Assembly (NCBI GenBank): GCA_015265235.1
Contig: JABZYJ010000092.1
Span: forward strand, 1 to 7,745
Length of the DNA stretch: 7,745 nt
Direction: 5' to 3'
DNA from: Selenomonas sp.
GTDB taxonomy: Bacteria > Bacillota > Negativicutes > Selenomonadales > Selenomonadaceae
The notes below the pieces were generated by a model that worked only from the letters and a program-made list of their open reading frames with translations, did not search any database and was not told the origin of the DNA. The position numbers and the translations under genes are program-made. This document shows, in pieces, positions 1 to 6,953 of the stretch; position 1 is the first letter of the stretch, and each line of letters starts with the position of its first letter.

Positions 1-158
1 ATCATGACGACGTCAATCGGCGGTTTGCCCGGCATGCAGCCGAAGCCAAAGATGAGTACGGCAAGGGAGACACCGCTCGACATGCCGAGAAAGATGCCGC
101 CGACGCGTGCACCGACGAGAAGCATCCCCAATACAACAAAGAGTTCAAGCCAAAACAT
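1..158 (-). CDS. DcuA/DcuB-type anaerobic C4-dicarboxylate transporter, N-terminal part (runs off the left edge)
   Basis: Only the first 52 codons are present. The peptide opens MFWLELFVVLGMLLVGARVG and continues with GGIFLGMSSG, a hydrophobic run, and CMPGKPPIDVVM. The hydrophobic first helix, the GAR-GGI motif and the xPGxxPxDV segment are what I know from the start of DcuA/DcuB carriers, inner-membrane proteins that exchange or take up fumarate, malate, succinate or aspartate in anaerobes. The ATG at 158 is chosen because a GAGG lies about 9 nt upstream and the frame is closed by TAA at 162-164. A competing ATG at 162 hits a stop after five codons. The gene lies 69 nt downstream of the SAF-domain oxidoreductase gene on the same strand, with a hairpin between them. 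The family call is fairly firm; DcuA versus DcuB, and the substrate, cannot be decided from this piece. Confidence 0.8.
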   Translation of the reverse strand, partial: MFWLELFVVLGMLLVGARVGGIFLGMSSGVSLAVLIFGFGCMPGKPPIDVVM

Positions 159-195
159 ACATTACAGCCTCATGTCTCAATTTCTCAAAAGTGAA

Positions 196-220
196 CCCCC
201 CACGCCTGTATCGTGGGGGG
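196..220 (-). terminator. Intergenic hairpin between the oxidoreductase and transporter genes
   Basis: A perfect 9-bp GC-rich inverted repeat (ccccccacg at 196-204, cgtgggggg at 212-220) has a 7-nt loop. It begins 7 nt past the oxidoreductase stop codon. On the minus strand it is followed by TTCACTTTTGAG, a poor and interrupted U tract. It may be a weak rho-independent terminator or an attenuator that lets some transcription into the transporter gene. Confidence 0.6.
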
Positions 221-227
221 CATTATC

Positions 228-1550
228 TTATTTCAGCGCGTACCCGTTGCCATACATCTTGTCCTGTTCTTTACGCACCTGATAGAGCTGCGTGGACGTA
301 TCGAGGTCGACCATGTCGAGTGTGAGGAGCGTGCCCTTCTTGACATCGCATTTCATGCGTGCGTTTTTGTTGACGAGGGGGTAGACGACGTAGCCGTTTC
401 GGTACGTCTCTTCGGCCGTCGCAATCGAGGCGTAGGTCGTGTAGCCGCCGATGCCGTCAAGGCTTTCCCCCGCCTTCAGGTCGCGCTTGGCGACGGTGAT
501 GCACTCGCTGACTGGGCCGTCGAGCGGGATGATGGTCGGCTCACCGTCGATGACGATTTTCGCCACGCTGAGCGGCGTCTCGAGGTTGCACAGATGATAG
601 GGGCGGTAGAGGGTCCAGAGGGGGCCATGTCCCATCTGGAGATAGTCCATCACGTAGGCAGCATCCTCATTCGGACATGCGACGGTGACAAAGACGCCGG
701 GCGCAATGCCGTTGACATACTCCACGACGCCGTGCCGATTCAGGATACCGCCATCCTTCTTGAGCTTAAAGAGCTCGTTGAGATCGGCGCAGCAATGCTG
801 CGGCGAGCCCGCGGGACCGTGAGCACCGATCACGTCGGGGACAAAGCCTGTGGCGTTCGACATCGCCGTCATCTCGACCATGGTCTTCGTGCCGTCCTTG
901 AACGAGGTGAGCATGCGCGGGTTCATCTTGCGGCGGACTGCTTCCTCGTACACGGTATCGGGGTTGCAGTCATAGTCGATCTTGTTGTTCTTGCCCTTGC
1001 CAATGACCTTGACATCCAGCCCCATTGCACGCGCAAAGGAGTAGAGCTCCATGACCGCACCCGGCTCGTCGCCCGCCGAGCCGGTATAGATGACGCCGTT
1101 CTTGTCGGCGAGCTTCTTGAGGTAGCTGCCGATGACCACATCGGTCTCGACATCCATCATGACGACGTGCTTCTTGTTGTTCAGTGCGTCGATCGCGATC
1201 CGCACGCCGACTTCGGGCACGCCTGTCACATCAATGGCAACCTCGACGAGGTTCGCGTGCGAGATAAATGTGTCGTTCTCCGTCGCAACGTACTTGCCCT
1301 GCTCCATGTAGCGATTTGCCTCATCGAGGGTCTTTGCGACGGCGATATCCTCGTCACGGACACCCGCGGTATGAAAGGCCTTGATTACCTTATCCAGTGT
1401 ATGATCGGCAACAATGGCAGGCATAATGCCCTTCATGAGCACCATCTGCGAAACCAGTCCGCGCCCCATCTGCCCCACACCCACGATGCCTGTGCGGATG
1501 ATCTTGCCCTCTGCCTCGCGTTTCGCGAGTTTCTTATCTATATTCAGCAT
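228..1550 (-). CDS. SAF-domain NAD(P)-binding oxidoreductase, COG4091 'predicted homoserine dehydrogenase' type
   Basis: The 440-residue protein has a Rossmann fold near its N terminus (GIVGVGQMG, residues 21-29). A conserved-looking MDVETDVVIG segment (132-141) and GSAGDEPGA (157-165) follow. A C-terminal SAF-like domain begins near TVAKRDLKAGESLDGIGGY (352-370). This arrangement matches COG4091 proteins, cytosolic NAD(P)-dependent enzymes named after homoserine dehydrogenase whose real substrate is usually unproven. It lacks the length and ACT domain of classical homoserine dehydrogenase, so I would not give it that name. The frame stays open to 1679, but the ATG at 1550 has a perfect AGGAG six nt upstream and lies downstream of the promoter; the upstream codons would lie in the promoter and the groEL terminator. 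The DcuA/B-like transporter gene follows, which hints weakly at C4-dicarboxylate or aspartate-derived metabolism. Confidence 0.8.
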   Translation of the reverse strand: MLNIDKKLAKREAEGKIIRTGIVGVGQMGRGLVSQMVLMKGIMPAIVADHTLDKVIKAFHTAGVRDEDIAVAKTLDEANRYMEQGKYVATENDTFISHANLVEVAIDVTGVPEVGVRIAIDALNNKKHVVMMDVETDVVIGSYLKKLADKNGVIYTGSAGDEPGAVMELYSFARAMGLDVKVIGKGKNNKIDYDCNPDTVYEEAVRRKMNPRMLTSFKDGTKTMVEMTAMSNATGFVPDVIGAHGPAGSPQHCCADLNELFKLKKDGGILNRHGVVEYVNGIAPGVFVTVACPNEDAAYVMDYLQMGHGPLWTLYRPYHLCNLETPLSVAKIVIDGEPTIIPLDGPVSECITVAKRDLKAGESLDGIGGYTTYASIATAEETYRNGYVVYPLVNKNARMKCDVKKGTLLTLDMVDLDTSTQLYQVRKEQDKMYGNGYALK

Positions 1551-1554
1551 GCGA

Positions 1555-1584
1555 AACTCCTTTTGCTCCACCACTGATGGAGTT
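1555..1584 (-). promoter_or_regulatory. Leader with alternative helices covering the oxidoreductase ribosome binding site
   Basis: In the roughly 47-nt leader, the segment at 1579-1584 (AACTCC in the RNA) is exactly complementary to the ribosome binding region at 1555-1560 (GGAGTT). The overlapping arm 1578-1582 (CTCCA) is also exactly complementary to 1566-1570 (TGGAG). The two helices share one strand and cannot form together, so one hides the AGGAG and the other frees it. This is seen directly; regulation is inferred, and short complementarities like these can arise by chance. Confidence 0.35.
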
Positions 1585-1604
1585 CTATTATCTTCATGCT
1601 CTGT

Positions 1605-1633
1605 AGTATAGCACTGTATCTGTATTTTAACAA
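1605..1633 (-). promoter_or_regulatory. Sigma-A promoter of the oxidoreductase gene
   Basis: On the minus strand TTGTTA (1628-1633) and TATACT (1605-1610) are separated by exactly 17 nt. Transcription would start near 1598 and give a leader of about 47 nt. The -35 box sits about 11 nt beyond the U tract of the groEL terminator, so the gene is an independent unit. Confidence 0.75.
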
Positions 1634-1644
1634 TCCGTCGATGT

Positions 1645-1686
1645 AAAACAAAAGAAGCATGCTCCACTGATAGGAACATGCTTCTT
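1645..1686 (-). terminator. Rho-independent terminator of groESL
   Basis: A perfect 10-bp stem (aagaagcatg at 1652-1661 with catgcttctt at 1677-1686) has a 15-nt loop. On the minus strand it is followed by TTGTTTTA. It lies 33 nt after the groEL stop codon. Confidence 0.85.
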
Positions 1687-1719
1687 CGCTATTTCACGAT
1701 ATGATCGAGGGCAGCCGCC

Positions 1720-3348
1720 TTACATCATGCCGCCCATACCGCCCATGCCGGGTGCACCCGCAGGTGCCGGAGCCTCAGGCTCGGGCTTGTCCGTGACGAG
1801 CGTCTCGGTGGTGAGCACCATGGCAGCGATAGATGCCGCATTCTGCAGGGCAGAGCGCGTGACCTTCGCCGGGTCGACAATGCCCGCACCGATCATGTCG
1901 ACGTAGGTGTTCTCGAGTGCATTGAAGCCAACGCCGTCGCCCGCCTTCTTCACGCTGTCGACGACAACCGAGCCCTCAAGGCCTGCATTCTCAGCGATCT
2001 GGCGCACCGGAGCCTCGACCGCACGGCGCACGATCTCGACGCCGACCTTGACATCGCCCTCGACGTTCAGCTTGTCGAGTGCCGGGAGGATGTCGATGAA
2101 CGTCGTGCCGCCGCCGGCAACGATGCCCTCTTCGACTGCCGCACGCGTTGCATTGAGTGCATCCTCAACGCGGTACTTCTTGTCCTTCATCTCGACTTCC
2201 GTCGCTGCACCGATCTCGACCACAGCAACGCCGCCGGCGAGCTTTGCCAGACGCTCCTGCAGCTTCTCACGGTCAAAGTCGGACGTGGTCTCTGCAATCT
2301 GCTTCTTGAGCTGTGCCACGCGTGCGGAGATCTGTGCCTTGTCGCCTGCGCCGTCGACAATCGTCGTCTCCTCCTTGGAGGAACGCACCTGACGTGCACG
2401 GCCGAGATCCTCGATCGTGACGCTGTCGAGCTTGCGGCCGACCTCTTCGCTGATGACCGTGCCGCCCGTGAGGATAGCGATATCCTCGAGCATTGCCTTG
2501 CGGCGGTCGCCAAAGCCCGGTGCCTTGACCGCGAGTGCCTTGAACGTGCCGCGCAGCTTGTTGACCACGATGGTCGCAAGAGCCTCACCATCGAGGTCCT
2601 CTGCGATGATGACGATCTGCTTGCCCTGCTTCACGACTTGCTCCAGAACGGGCAGGATATCCGCGACCGAGGAGATCTTGCGGTCGGTGATGAGCACATA
2701 GGGATCATCCATGACGGCTTCCATCTTGTCCGTATCCGTCACCATGTACGGCGAGATGTAGCCGCGATCGAACTGCATGCCCTCGACGACGGAGAGGTTC
2801 GTGTCCATGGTCTTGGACTCCTCAACCGTGATGACGCCGTCCTTGCCGACCTTCTCCATCGCCTCTGCGATGAGCTCGCCGACCTCGGAGTCCGCCGAGG
2901 AGATCGACGCGACCTGCGCGATCTTTGCCTTCGTCTCGACCTTCTGTGCCTTGCTCTTGATCTCCTCGACCAGCGTCTTGACCGCCATGTCGATGCCCTT
3001 CTTGACGATCATCGGGTTCGCGCCCGCCACGACGTTGCGCATGCCCTCCTGGATCATCGCCTGTGCGAGGAGCGTCGCCGTCGTCGTGCCGTCGCCCGCG
3101 ATGTCGTTCGTCTTCGTCGCAACTTCCTTCACGAGCTGTGCGCCCATGTTCTCGAACGGATCCTCGAGCTCGATGTCGCGTGCAATCGTCACGCCGTCAT
3201 TCGTGATCGTCGGCGCACCATACTTCTTATCGAGGACGACGTTGCGTCCCTTCGGGCCAAGCGTTACCTTGACCGCATTTGCCAGTGCATCAACACCGCG
3301 GCCAAGAGCGCGGCGTGCCTCTTCGTCAAACAGAATCTGCTTTGCCAT
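1720..3348 (-). CDS. groEL: Chaperonin GroEL (Hsp60)
   Basis: This is the 60-kDa cytosolic chaperonin subunit, which forms a double seven-fold ring and folds proteins with GroES in an ATP-driven cycle. At 542 residues it has the family's full length. Visible landmarks are KVTLGPKGRNV (27-37), NDGVT (50-54), the nucleotide-binding GDGTTTAT (85-92), the hydrolytic aspartate in VEDALNATRAAVEEG (D396), the signature AAVEEGIVAGGG (403-414), and a C-terminal GGMGGMM tail. The ATG at 3348 has GGAGG eight nt upstream. groES lies 29 nt upstream and shares the promoter and the CIRCE operator. No key residue is missing. The gene call is certain; the organism assignment drawn from it is an inference. Confidence 0.99.
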   Translation of the reverse strand: MAKQILFDEEARRALGRGVDALANAVKVTLGPKGRNVVLDKKYGAPTITNDGVTIARDIELEDPFENMGAQLVKEVATKTNDIAGDGTTTATLLAQAMIQEGMRNVVAGANPMIVKKGIDMAVKTLVEEIKSKAQKVETKAKIAQVASISSADSEVGELIAEAMEKVGKDGVITVEESKTMDTNLSVVEGMQFDRGYISPYMVTDTDKMEAVMDDPYVLITDRKISSVADILPVLEQVVKQGKQIVIIAEDLDGEALATIVVNKLRGTFKALAVKAPGFGDRRKAMLEDIAILTGGTVISEEVGRKLDSVTIEDLGRARQVRSSKEETTIVDGAGDKAQISARVAQLKKQIAETTSDFDREKLQERLAKLAGGVAVVEIGAATEVEMKDKKYRVEDALNATRAAVEEGIVAGGGTTFIDILPALDKLNVEGDVKVGVEIVRRAVEAPVRQIAENAGLEGSVVVDSVKKAGDGVGFNALENTYVDMIGAGIVDPAKVTRSALQNAASIAAMVLTTETLVTDKPEPEAPAPAGAPGMGGMGGMM

Positions 3349-3377
3349 TTATATTGCCTCCACGTTTCGTCTATTTA

Positions 3378-3659
3378 TTACAGGATTGCCAGAATGTCGC
3401 TCTCGCGAACGATGAGGTAGTCCTTGTCATCAACCTTGATCTCAGAGCCCGAGTACTTCGAGAAAACGACGCTGTCGCCTTCCTTGACCTCAAGGCCTGC
3501 ACGCTGTCCATTCTCGAGGAGCTTGCCCGTACCGACTGCAACGACCTTGCCCTTCTGCGGCTTCTCCTTTGCCGTATCGGGGAGCACAATGCCGCTCGCC
3601 GTCGTGACATCGCTCTCTGCGACTTCAATGACAACACGTTCGCCCAATGGCTTAATCAT
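3378..3659 (-). CDS. groES: Co-chaperonin GroES (Hsp10)
   Basis: This is the 93-residue co-chaperonin that caps the GroEL cylinder as a heptamer. The start MIKPLGERVVIEV is typical, the mobile loop with the GroEL-contacting GIVLPDTAKEKPQ motif spans about residues 16-35, and the protein ends YLIVRESDILAIL. Length is normal. The ATG at 3659 is preceded by AGGAGG with 8 nt spacing. It is the first gene of the groES-groEL operon. Its leader of about 72 nt contains a perfect CIRCE element, so heat-shock control by the HrcA repressor is expected from established knowledge of Firmicutes. Confidence 0.99.
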   Translation of the reverse strand: MIKPLGERVVIEVAESDVTTASGIVLPDTAKEKPQKGKVVAVGTGKLLENGQRAGLEVKEGDSVVFSKYSGSEIKVDDKDYLIVRESDILAIL

Positions 3660-3699
3660 GGTATCTTCCTCCTAGTTTATCCCAAATCTTTTTGTCGTG

Positions 3700-3726
3700 T
3701 TAGCACTCTCATTGCCTGAGTGCTAA
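3700..3726 (-). promoter_or_regulatory. CIRCE operator (HrcA binding site)
   Basis: TTAGCACTC (3700-3708), nine spacer bases and GAGTGCTAA (3718-3726) form the exact consensus CIRCE inverted repeat. It starts about 6 nt downstream of the predicted transcription start of groESL, the usual place for repression by HrcA. The hrcA gene itself is not in the window. Confidence 0.98.
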
Positions 3727-3738
3727 CTTACGTTGTCT

Positions 3739-3767
3739 ATAGTAAATGTTTTTAGTCAAAAAGTCAA
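3739..3767 (-). promoter_or_regulatory. Sigma-A promoter of groESL
   Basis: On the minus strand TTGACT (3762-3767) and TACTAT (3739-3744) are separated by 17 nt, with a start near 3732. The AT-rich flank holds two more TTGACT-like copies: the 10-mer agtcaaaaag occurs at 3754-3763 and again at 3784-3793. It may act as an UP element; this is inference. Confidence 0.85.
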
Positions 3768-3802
3768 TAGTTTTTTTGAAAAAAGTCAAAAAGAGCATCG
3801 CA

Positions 3803-3844
3803 TAAAAACAGCCGCGCGTCTTCGAGCAAGCGAAAACACGCGGC
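3803..3844 (-). terminator. Rho-independent terminator of ilvBN
   Basis: A 14-bp stem (3811-3824 with 3831-3844) with two G-U pairs in the minus-strand RNA and a 6-nt loop is followed on the minus strand by TGTTTTTATG. It lies about 107 nt after the ilvN stop and insulates the groESL promoter. The spacer between (3845-3951) holds only a small inverted repeat, cgcaga/tctgcg at 3876-3893, and no gene I can support. Confidence 0.9.
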
Positions 3845-3951
3845 CGTTTGACACGAGCAGGTCTATCAGTTCCCTCGCAGACACCGTTCTGCGCAGGCAT
3901 TTGGAGACTGGCAAGGGGCTGCGATATGGATTTGCATCGTACGGCGATCTC

Positions 3952-4452
3952 TCACATTTGTTTGACCGGTATCGGTCCGCGCGAGAGGGCAATGGCTCCC
4001 GTACGCGCAATCTCGATGATGCCGTAGTCGGAGAGGAGCTCCGAGAGGGCATCGATTTTCTTGGCGTCGCCCGTCAGCTCCACGACGACGTTTTCGGGCC
4101 CGACATCGACAATGCGCGCACGAAAGATGTTGACCACATCAATGATCTCCGCGCGCGTCTCCTTGGTCGCGTGCACCTTGATGAGTACGAGCTCACGCGT
4201 GATGGACTCGTACTGGGTAAGATTGACGATCTTCACCACGTCGATGAGTTTGGAGAGCTGTGTCACGACCTGCCGCAGTTCGTTCTCCGAGGCGACCGAG
4301 ACAACGATATTGATGCGCGTGACCGAGGTTTCCTCTGTATAGCCGGCAGAGATGCTCTCGATGTTGAAGGCACGGCGGCTGATGAGTCCTGCGATATGGG
4401 TCAGGACGCCCGGTTTGTTGTCGACAAGGACGGCAAGCAAATATTTGTCCAT
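3952..4452 (-). CDS. ilvN: Acetolactate synthase small (regulatory) subunit
   Basis: This 166-residue protein is the regulatory partner of the catalytic subunit encoded just upstream. It has an N-terminal ACT domain (residues about 3-75, beginning YLLAVLVDNKPGVLTHIAGL and running through RRAFNIESISAG) and the usual C-terminal ALS_ss_C domain (about 85-160, with ELVLIKVHA and DYGIIEIARTGAIALSRG). ACT domains of this family bind valine and mediate feedback inhibition; that is family knowledge, not seen here. Length matches the IlvN/IlvH type. The ATG at 4452 has GGAGG eight nt upstream, and only one base separates it from the ilvB stop, so translational coupling is likely. The open frame extends upstream to 4752, but that part overlaps ilvB and is not real. 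The symbol ilvH is equally used for this family. Confidence 0.96.
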   Translation of the reverse strand: MDKYLLAVLVDNKPGVLTHIAGLISRRAFNIESISAGYTEETSVTRINIVVSVASENELRQVVTQLSKLIDVVKIVNLTQYESITRELVLIKVHATKETRAEIIDVVNIFRARIVDVGPENVVVELTGDAKKIDALSELLSDYGIIEIARTGAIALSRGPIPVKQM

Positions 4453-4453
4453 C

Positions 4454-6142
4454 TTATCTTCCTCCCAACACCATTTGGTCGAGACGCTTTCCGCCCGGCA
4501 CCATCGGCACGACGTCTGCCTCCTCGGGTACGATGACGTCGATGAGGCGTGCCCCCTTTTCACGGAGCACGCGCGGCAGAACTTCTGCGAACTCCGCCCG
4601 CGTTTCGATGCGACATCCCGCGACGCCCATCGCCGCAGCAAGCTTGACGAAGTCCGTCTTGCCCTTGAGCTCCGATGCGGAGTAATGATGATTGTAGAAC
4701 AGGCGCTGCCACTGACCAACCATGCCGAGGATGGAGTTATGTACGATGACAACCTTCACATCAATATCGTTGTCCGCAATGGTCGCAAACTCTTGGCAGT
4801 TCATCATGATGCTGCCGTCGCCCGTAATCAGCACAACTTCCTTGTCGGGACGAGCGAGCTTTGCCCCGATCGCCGCAGGAAGCCCGTAGCCCATCGTGCC
4901 AAGTCCGCCCGAGGTGAGGAAGCGGCGCGGCTCCGTACACGCATAGTACTGTGCCGCCCACATCTGATGCTGCCCCACATCCGTGACGCAGATGGTATCG
5001 GGGCCGACGATTTCACGCACGCGGTGCAGAAGTTCCTCGGGGCGGATCGCCTCACACTCTTTCCACCCGAGCGGATGCTTTTCCTCCATGGTGCGGACAC
5101 TCGCCTGCCACGCCGGCATACGAGAGGCCACATCTGCCGCCGCCGGGCGCAGGGCATCGAGGAAGGCGGGCAGGCTCTCGCGCAGATCTCCGAGGACAGG
5201 GATGTCGGCGCGCACGTTCTTGTTGAACTCAGCGGGGTCAATGTCAAAGTGGACGATGCGTGCCTTCGGGGCAAACTCTGCCACTGCGCCCGTCACGCGG
5301 TCGCTGAAGCGCGTGCCGACGGCGAGCAGCAGGTCGCAGTCCTGAATCGCCATATTGGAGGCATAGGTGCCGTGCATCCCCGCCATCCCCGTATAGCCGG
5401 GCGTATCGGCAGAAACGCCGCCGAGCCCCATCAGTGTGGAGACGGCAGGCATCCCCGTCAAGGCGAGGAGTTCCCGTACATACGCTGCCGTATCCGAGAG
5501 GATGACGCCGCCGCCGACAAAGAGCAGCGGCCGCTCTGCCGTGCGGAGGGCGTCCGCTGCCGCGCGTACGGCATCGACATCCAGCGGGACACTGCCGCTG
5601 TATCCGCGCAAGGCGGCGACAGCAGGAGGGGCAAAGTCGATCTCTGCATCGAACACATCCTTTGCCACGTCGATGACGACGACACCGGGGCGTCCCGTCC
5701 GCGCGATGAAGAAGGCCTCCTTGATCACGCGCGGCAGATCATGCACGTCCTTGACGAGATAATTGTGCTTCGTGATCGGTGTCGTAACGCCGACAATGTC
5801 CGCCTCCTGAAAGGAGTCCTTGCCGATATATGGATTGGCAACCTGCCCCGTGATGCAGACCATCGGAACGGAGTCCATATTCGCCGTTGCAATCCCCGTC
5901 ACGAGATTCGTCGCGCCCGGTCCCGAGGTCGCAAAGACCACGCCGACCTTGCCCGAGGCGCGCGCATAGCCGTCTGCCGCATGTGCGGCACCCTGTTCAT
6001 GGCGCGTGAGGATGTGCGGAAATTTCATCTTATATACTTCATCGTACAGCGTGAGGACGGCACCACCGGGATAGCCAAAGACGACCTCCACGCCCTCCTG
6101 CCGAAGGCTCTCCAAAAGAGCCCGCGCTCCATTCATCACCAA
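4454..6142 (-). CDS. ilvB: Acetolactate synthase large (catalytic) subunit
   Basis: This thiamine-diphosphate enzyme joins two pyruvates to 2-acetolactate (or pyruvate with 2-oxobutyrate), the first common step of branched-chain amino acid synthesis, in the cytosol. The 562-residue length is typical. Visible are the N-terminal TPP domain with FGYPGGAVL (22-30) and the catalytic glutamate in RHEQGAAHAADGYA (E49), the segment GPGATNLVTGIATA (74-87), the central FAD/NAD-fold domain (about 190-335), and the C-terminal TPP/Mg site GDGSIMMNCQEF (441-452) with the metal-ligand asparagine in VIVHNS. The start is uncertain: TTG (6142), GTG (6139) and ATG (6136) follow each other in frame. AGGAGG lies 7, 10 and 13 nt upstream of them, which favours TTG or GTG. 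It has its own promoter and forms a two-gene operon with ilvN; no ilvC, ilvD or leuA is adjacent. Confidence 0.97.
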   Translation of the reverse strand: MVMNGARALLESLRQEGVEVVFGYPGGAVLTLYDEVYKMKFPHILTRHEQGAAHAADGYARASGKVGVVFATSGPGATNLVTGIATANMDSVPMVCITGQVANPYIGKDSFQEADIVGVTTPITKHNYLVKDVHDLPRVIKEAFFIARTGRPGVVVIDVAKDVFDAEIDFAPPAVAALRGYSGSVPLDVDAVRAAADALRTAERPLLFVGGGVILSDTAAYVRELLALTGMPAVSTLMGLGGVSADTPGYTGMAGMHGTYASNMAIQDCDLLLAVGTRFSDRVTGAVAEFAPKARIVHFDIDPAEFNKNVRADIPVLGDLRESLPAFLDALRPAAADVASRMPAWQASVRTMEEKHPLGWKECEAIRPEELLHRVREIVGPDTICVTDVGQHQMWAAQYYACTEPRRFLTSGGLGTMGYGLPAAIGAKLARPDKEVVLITGDGSIMMNCQEFATIADNDIDVKVVIVHNSILGMVGQWQRLFYNHHYSASELKGKTDFVKLAAAMGVAGCRIETRAEFAEVLPRVLREKGARLIDVIVPEEADVVPMVPGGKRLDQMVLGGR

Positions 6143-6168
6143 AGTAATTCCTCCTTTATATAGGGTGC

Positions 6169-6197
6169 ATTATAGAGCATTCCTGCTCATTTGACAA
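6169..6197 (-). promoter_or_regulatory. Sigma-A promoter of ilvBN with a dyad in the spacer
   Basis: On the minus strand TTGTCA (6192-6197) and a consensus TATAAT (6169-6174) are 17 nt apart. The start would be near 6162, leaving a leader of only about 20 nt, too short for a T-box or peptide attenuator. The spacer contains an exact inverted repeat, gagca (6175-6179) and tgctc (6184-6188) with a 4-nt centre, a possible repressor site. The -35 box lies only 8 nt after the comFC stop codon. Confidence 0.8.
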
Positions 6198-6205
6198 GGA
6201 AGTCC

Positions 6206-6862
6206 TCAGCGATGTTCCCCCGCGAGTGCAATTGCATAAACGCGCCGTGCTCCACCGGCCCGCAGAACGCGTGCACACTCCGTCAGCGTCGCCCCCGTCG
6301 TCATGATATCGTCCACGAGCAGGAGATCCTTCCCCTGCACATCTGCGCCATGGACGAGAGCGAATGCGCCGCGCAGTTCCTGCCGTCGCTCCGTACGCGT
6401 CATCTCGTAGAGCGGCGTCGTCTCACGCGTGCGGATAAGAATGGGTTCAAAGGAGATGCCATGCGCCGCAAACCACGGTGCAAAGATCTCCTCGGTCTGG
6501 TTAAAGCCGCGCTCTTTCTGCCGCCGCTTTGCAAGCGGGACGGGAACGGCGATAATGGACGGCGGAAGCTCCTCCAATACCTCCTCCCCCGCAGCGAGGA
6601 TCGTGCGCAGATCGTCAAGCACCGCCATCTTTCGGCGATATTTCAGTGCGCGCAAAAGATCGCGGACGCCGGCGCGATAATGCGCCAGGACCCAGACGCC
6701 CGTCAGATGTTCCGCCATCGCGCCCATCTCCATCATGCGGCGCAGGCCGATAAGCTGCCGCGCACACGCCAGACAGAATCCGCGCCGCTCTACACAGGCG
6801 CGGCAGGATGGACAGTGCGGCGGGAAGAAGAAATCGAGAAGTGCAGAAAACAATTGCATCAC
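6206..6862 (-). CDS. comFC: ComF family protein (ComFC-like phosphoribosyltransferase-fold protein)
   Basis: The protein has about 218 residues. It starts with a four-cysteine zinc-finger-like motif (C17, C20, C30, C33) after a hydrophobic LLDFFFPPHCPSC stretch. It then has the family's RRQKERGFNQ (113-122), and near the end the phosphoribosyltransferase signature LLVDDIMTTGATL (181-193). ComFC proteins are needed for DNA uptake in competent bacteria, acting with the helicase ComFA; the biochemical role is not settled. No comFA is next to it, although it may lie elsewhere. The start is ambiguous: GTG (6862) and ATG (6859) lie on top of the AGAGG box, whereas TTG at 6853 sits a normal 8 nt downstream and would give a protein of about 215 residues. 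ilvB follows almost directly, so read-through into ilvBN is possible. Confidence 0.9.
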   Translation of the reverse strand: MMQLFSALLDFFFPPHCPSCRACVERRGFCLACARQLIGLRRMMEMGAMAEHLTGVWVLAHYRAGVRDLLRALKYRRKMAVLDDLRTILAAGEEVLEELPPSIIAVPVPLAKRRQKERGFNQTEEIFAPWFAAHGISFEPILIRTRETTPLYEMTRTERRQELRGAFALVHGADVQGKDLLLVDDIMTTGATLTECARVLRAGGARRVYAIALAGEHR

Positions 6863-6903
6863 CTCTGTCGCACAGGGCCAACCAAGCGACTCTATCTATA
6901 CGA

Positions 6904-6909
6904 ATTATA
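6904..6909 (-). promoter_or_regulatory. Possible -10 box for comFC
   Basis: A consensus TATAAT is read on the minus strand about 42 nt upstream of the comFC start, but no convincing -35 box lies 16-18 nt further upstream. The site is divergent from the strong plus-strand promoter at 6954-6982. Confidence 0.4.
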
Positions 6910-6953
6910 CATCAATTCAGACGTTTCCGCATTGTTTCCCTTGTAAAAATCTA

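Noticed and set aside
213..1577. Long open frame of 454 codons on the plus strand
   Set aside because: It is the mirror of the oxidoreductase gene in GC-rich DNA. The composition is rich in H, R, D and V with no recognisable domain, there is no good ribosome binding site, and it runs across the minus-strand hairpin region.
2638..3420. Plus-strand frame of 260 codons across groEL and the groES-groEL gap
   Set aside because: Antisense shadow of groEL; no motif and no start signal.
3845..3951. Small gene in the spacer between ilvN and its terminator
   Set aside because: The only minus-strand frames (for example 3709-3900) run through the ilvBN terminator and the groESL promoter and CIRCE, and resemble no family I know. 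The 6-bp inverted repeat at 3876-3893 is too weak to name.
4352..6163. Open frame of 603 codons on the plus strand, longer than ilvB itself
   Set aside because: It lies entirely antisense to ilvB and the start of ilvN, has the same H/R-rich shadow composition, and the minus-strand frame matches acetolactate synthase throughout.
6143..6205. T-box or leader-peptide attenuator in front of ilvB
   Set aside because: Only about 20 nt lie between the predicted start of transcription and the start codon, and no T-box sequence or terminator/antiterminator pair is present.
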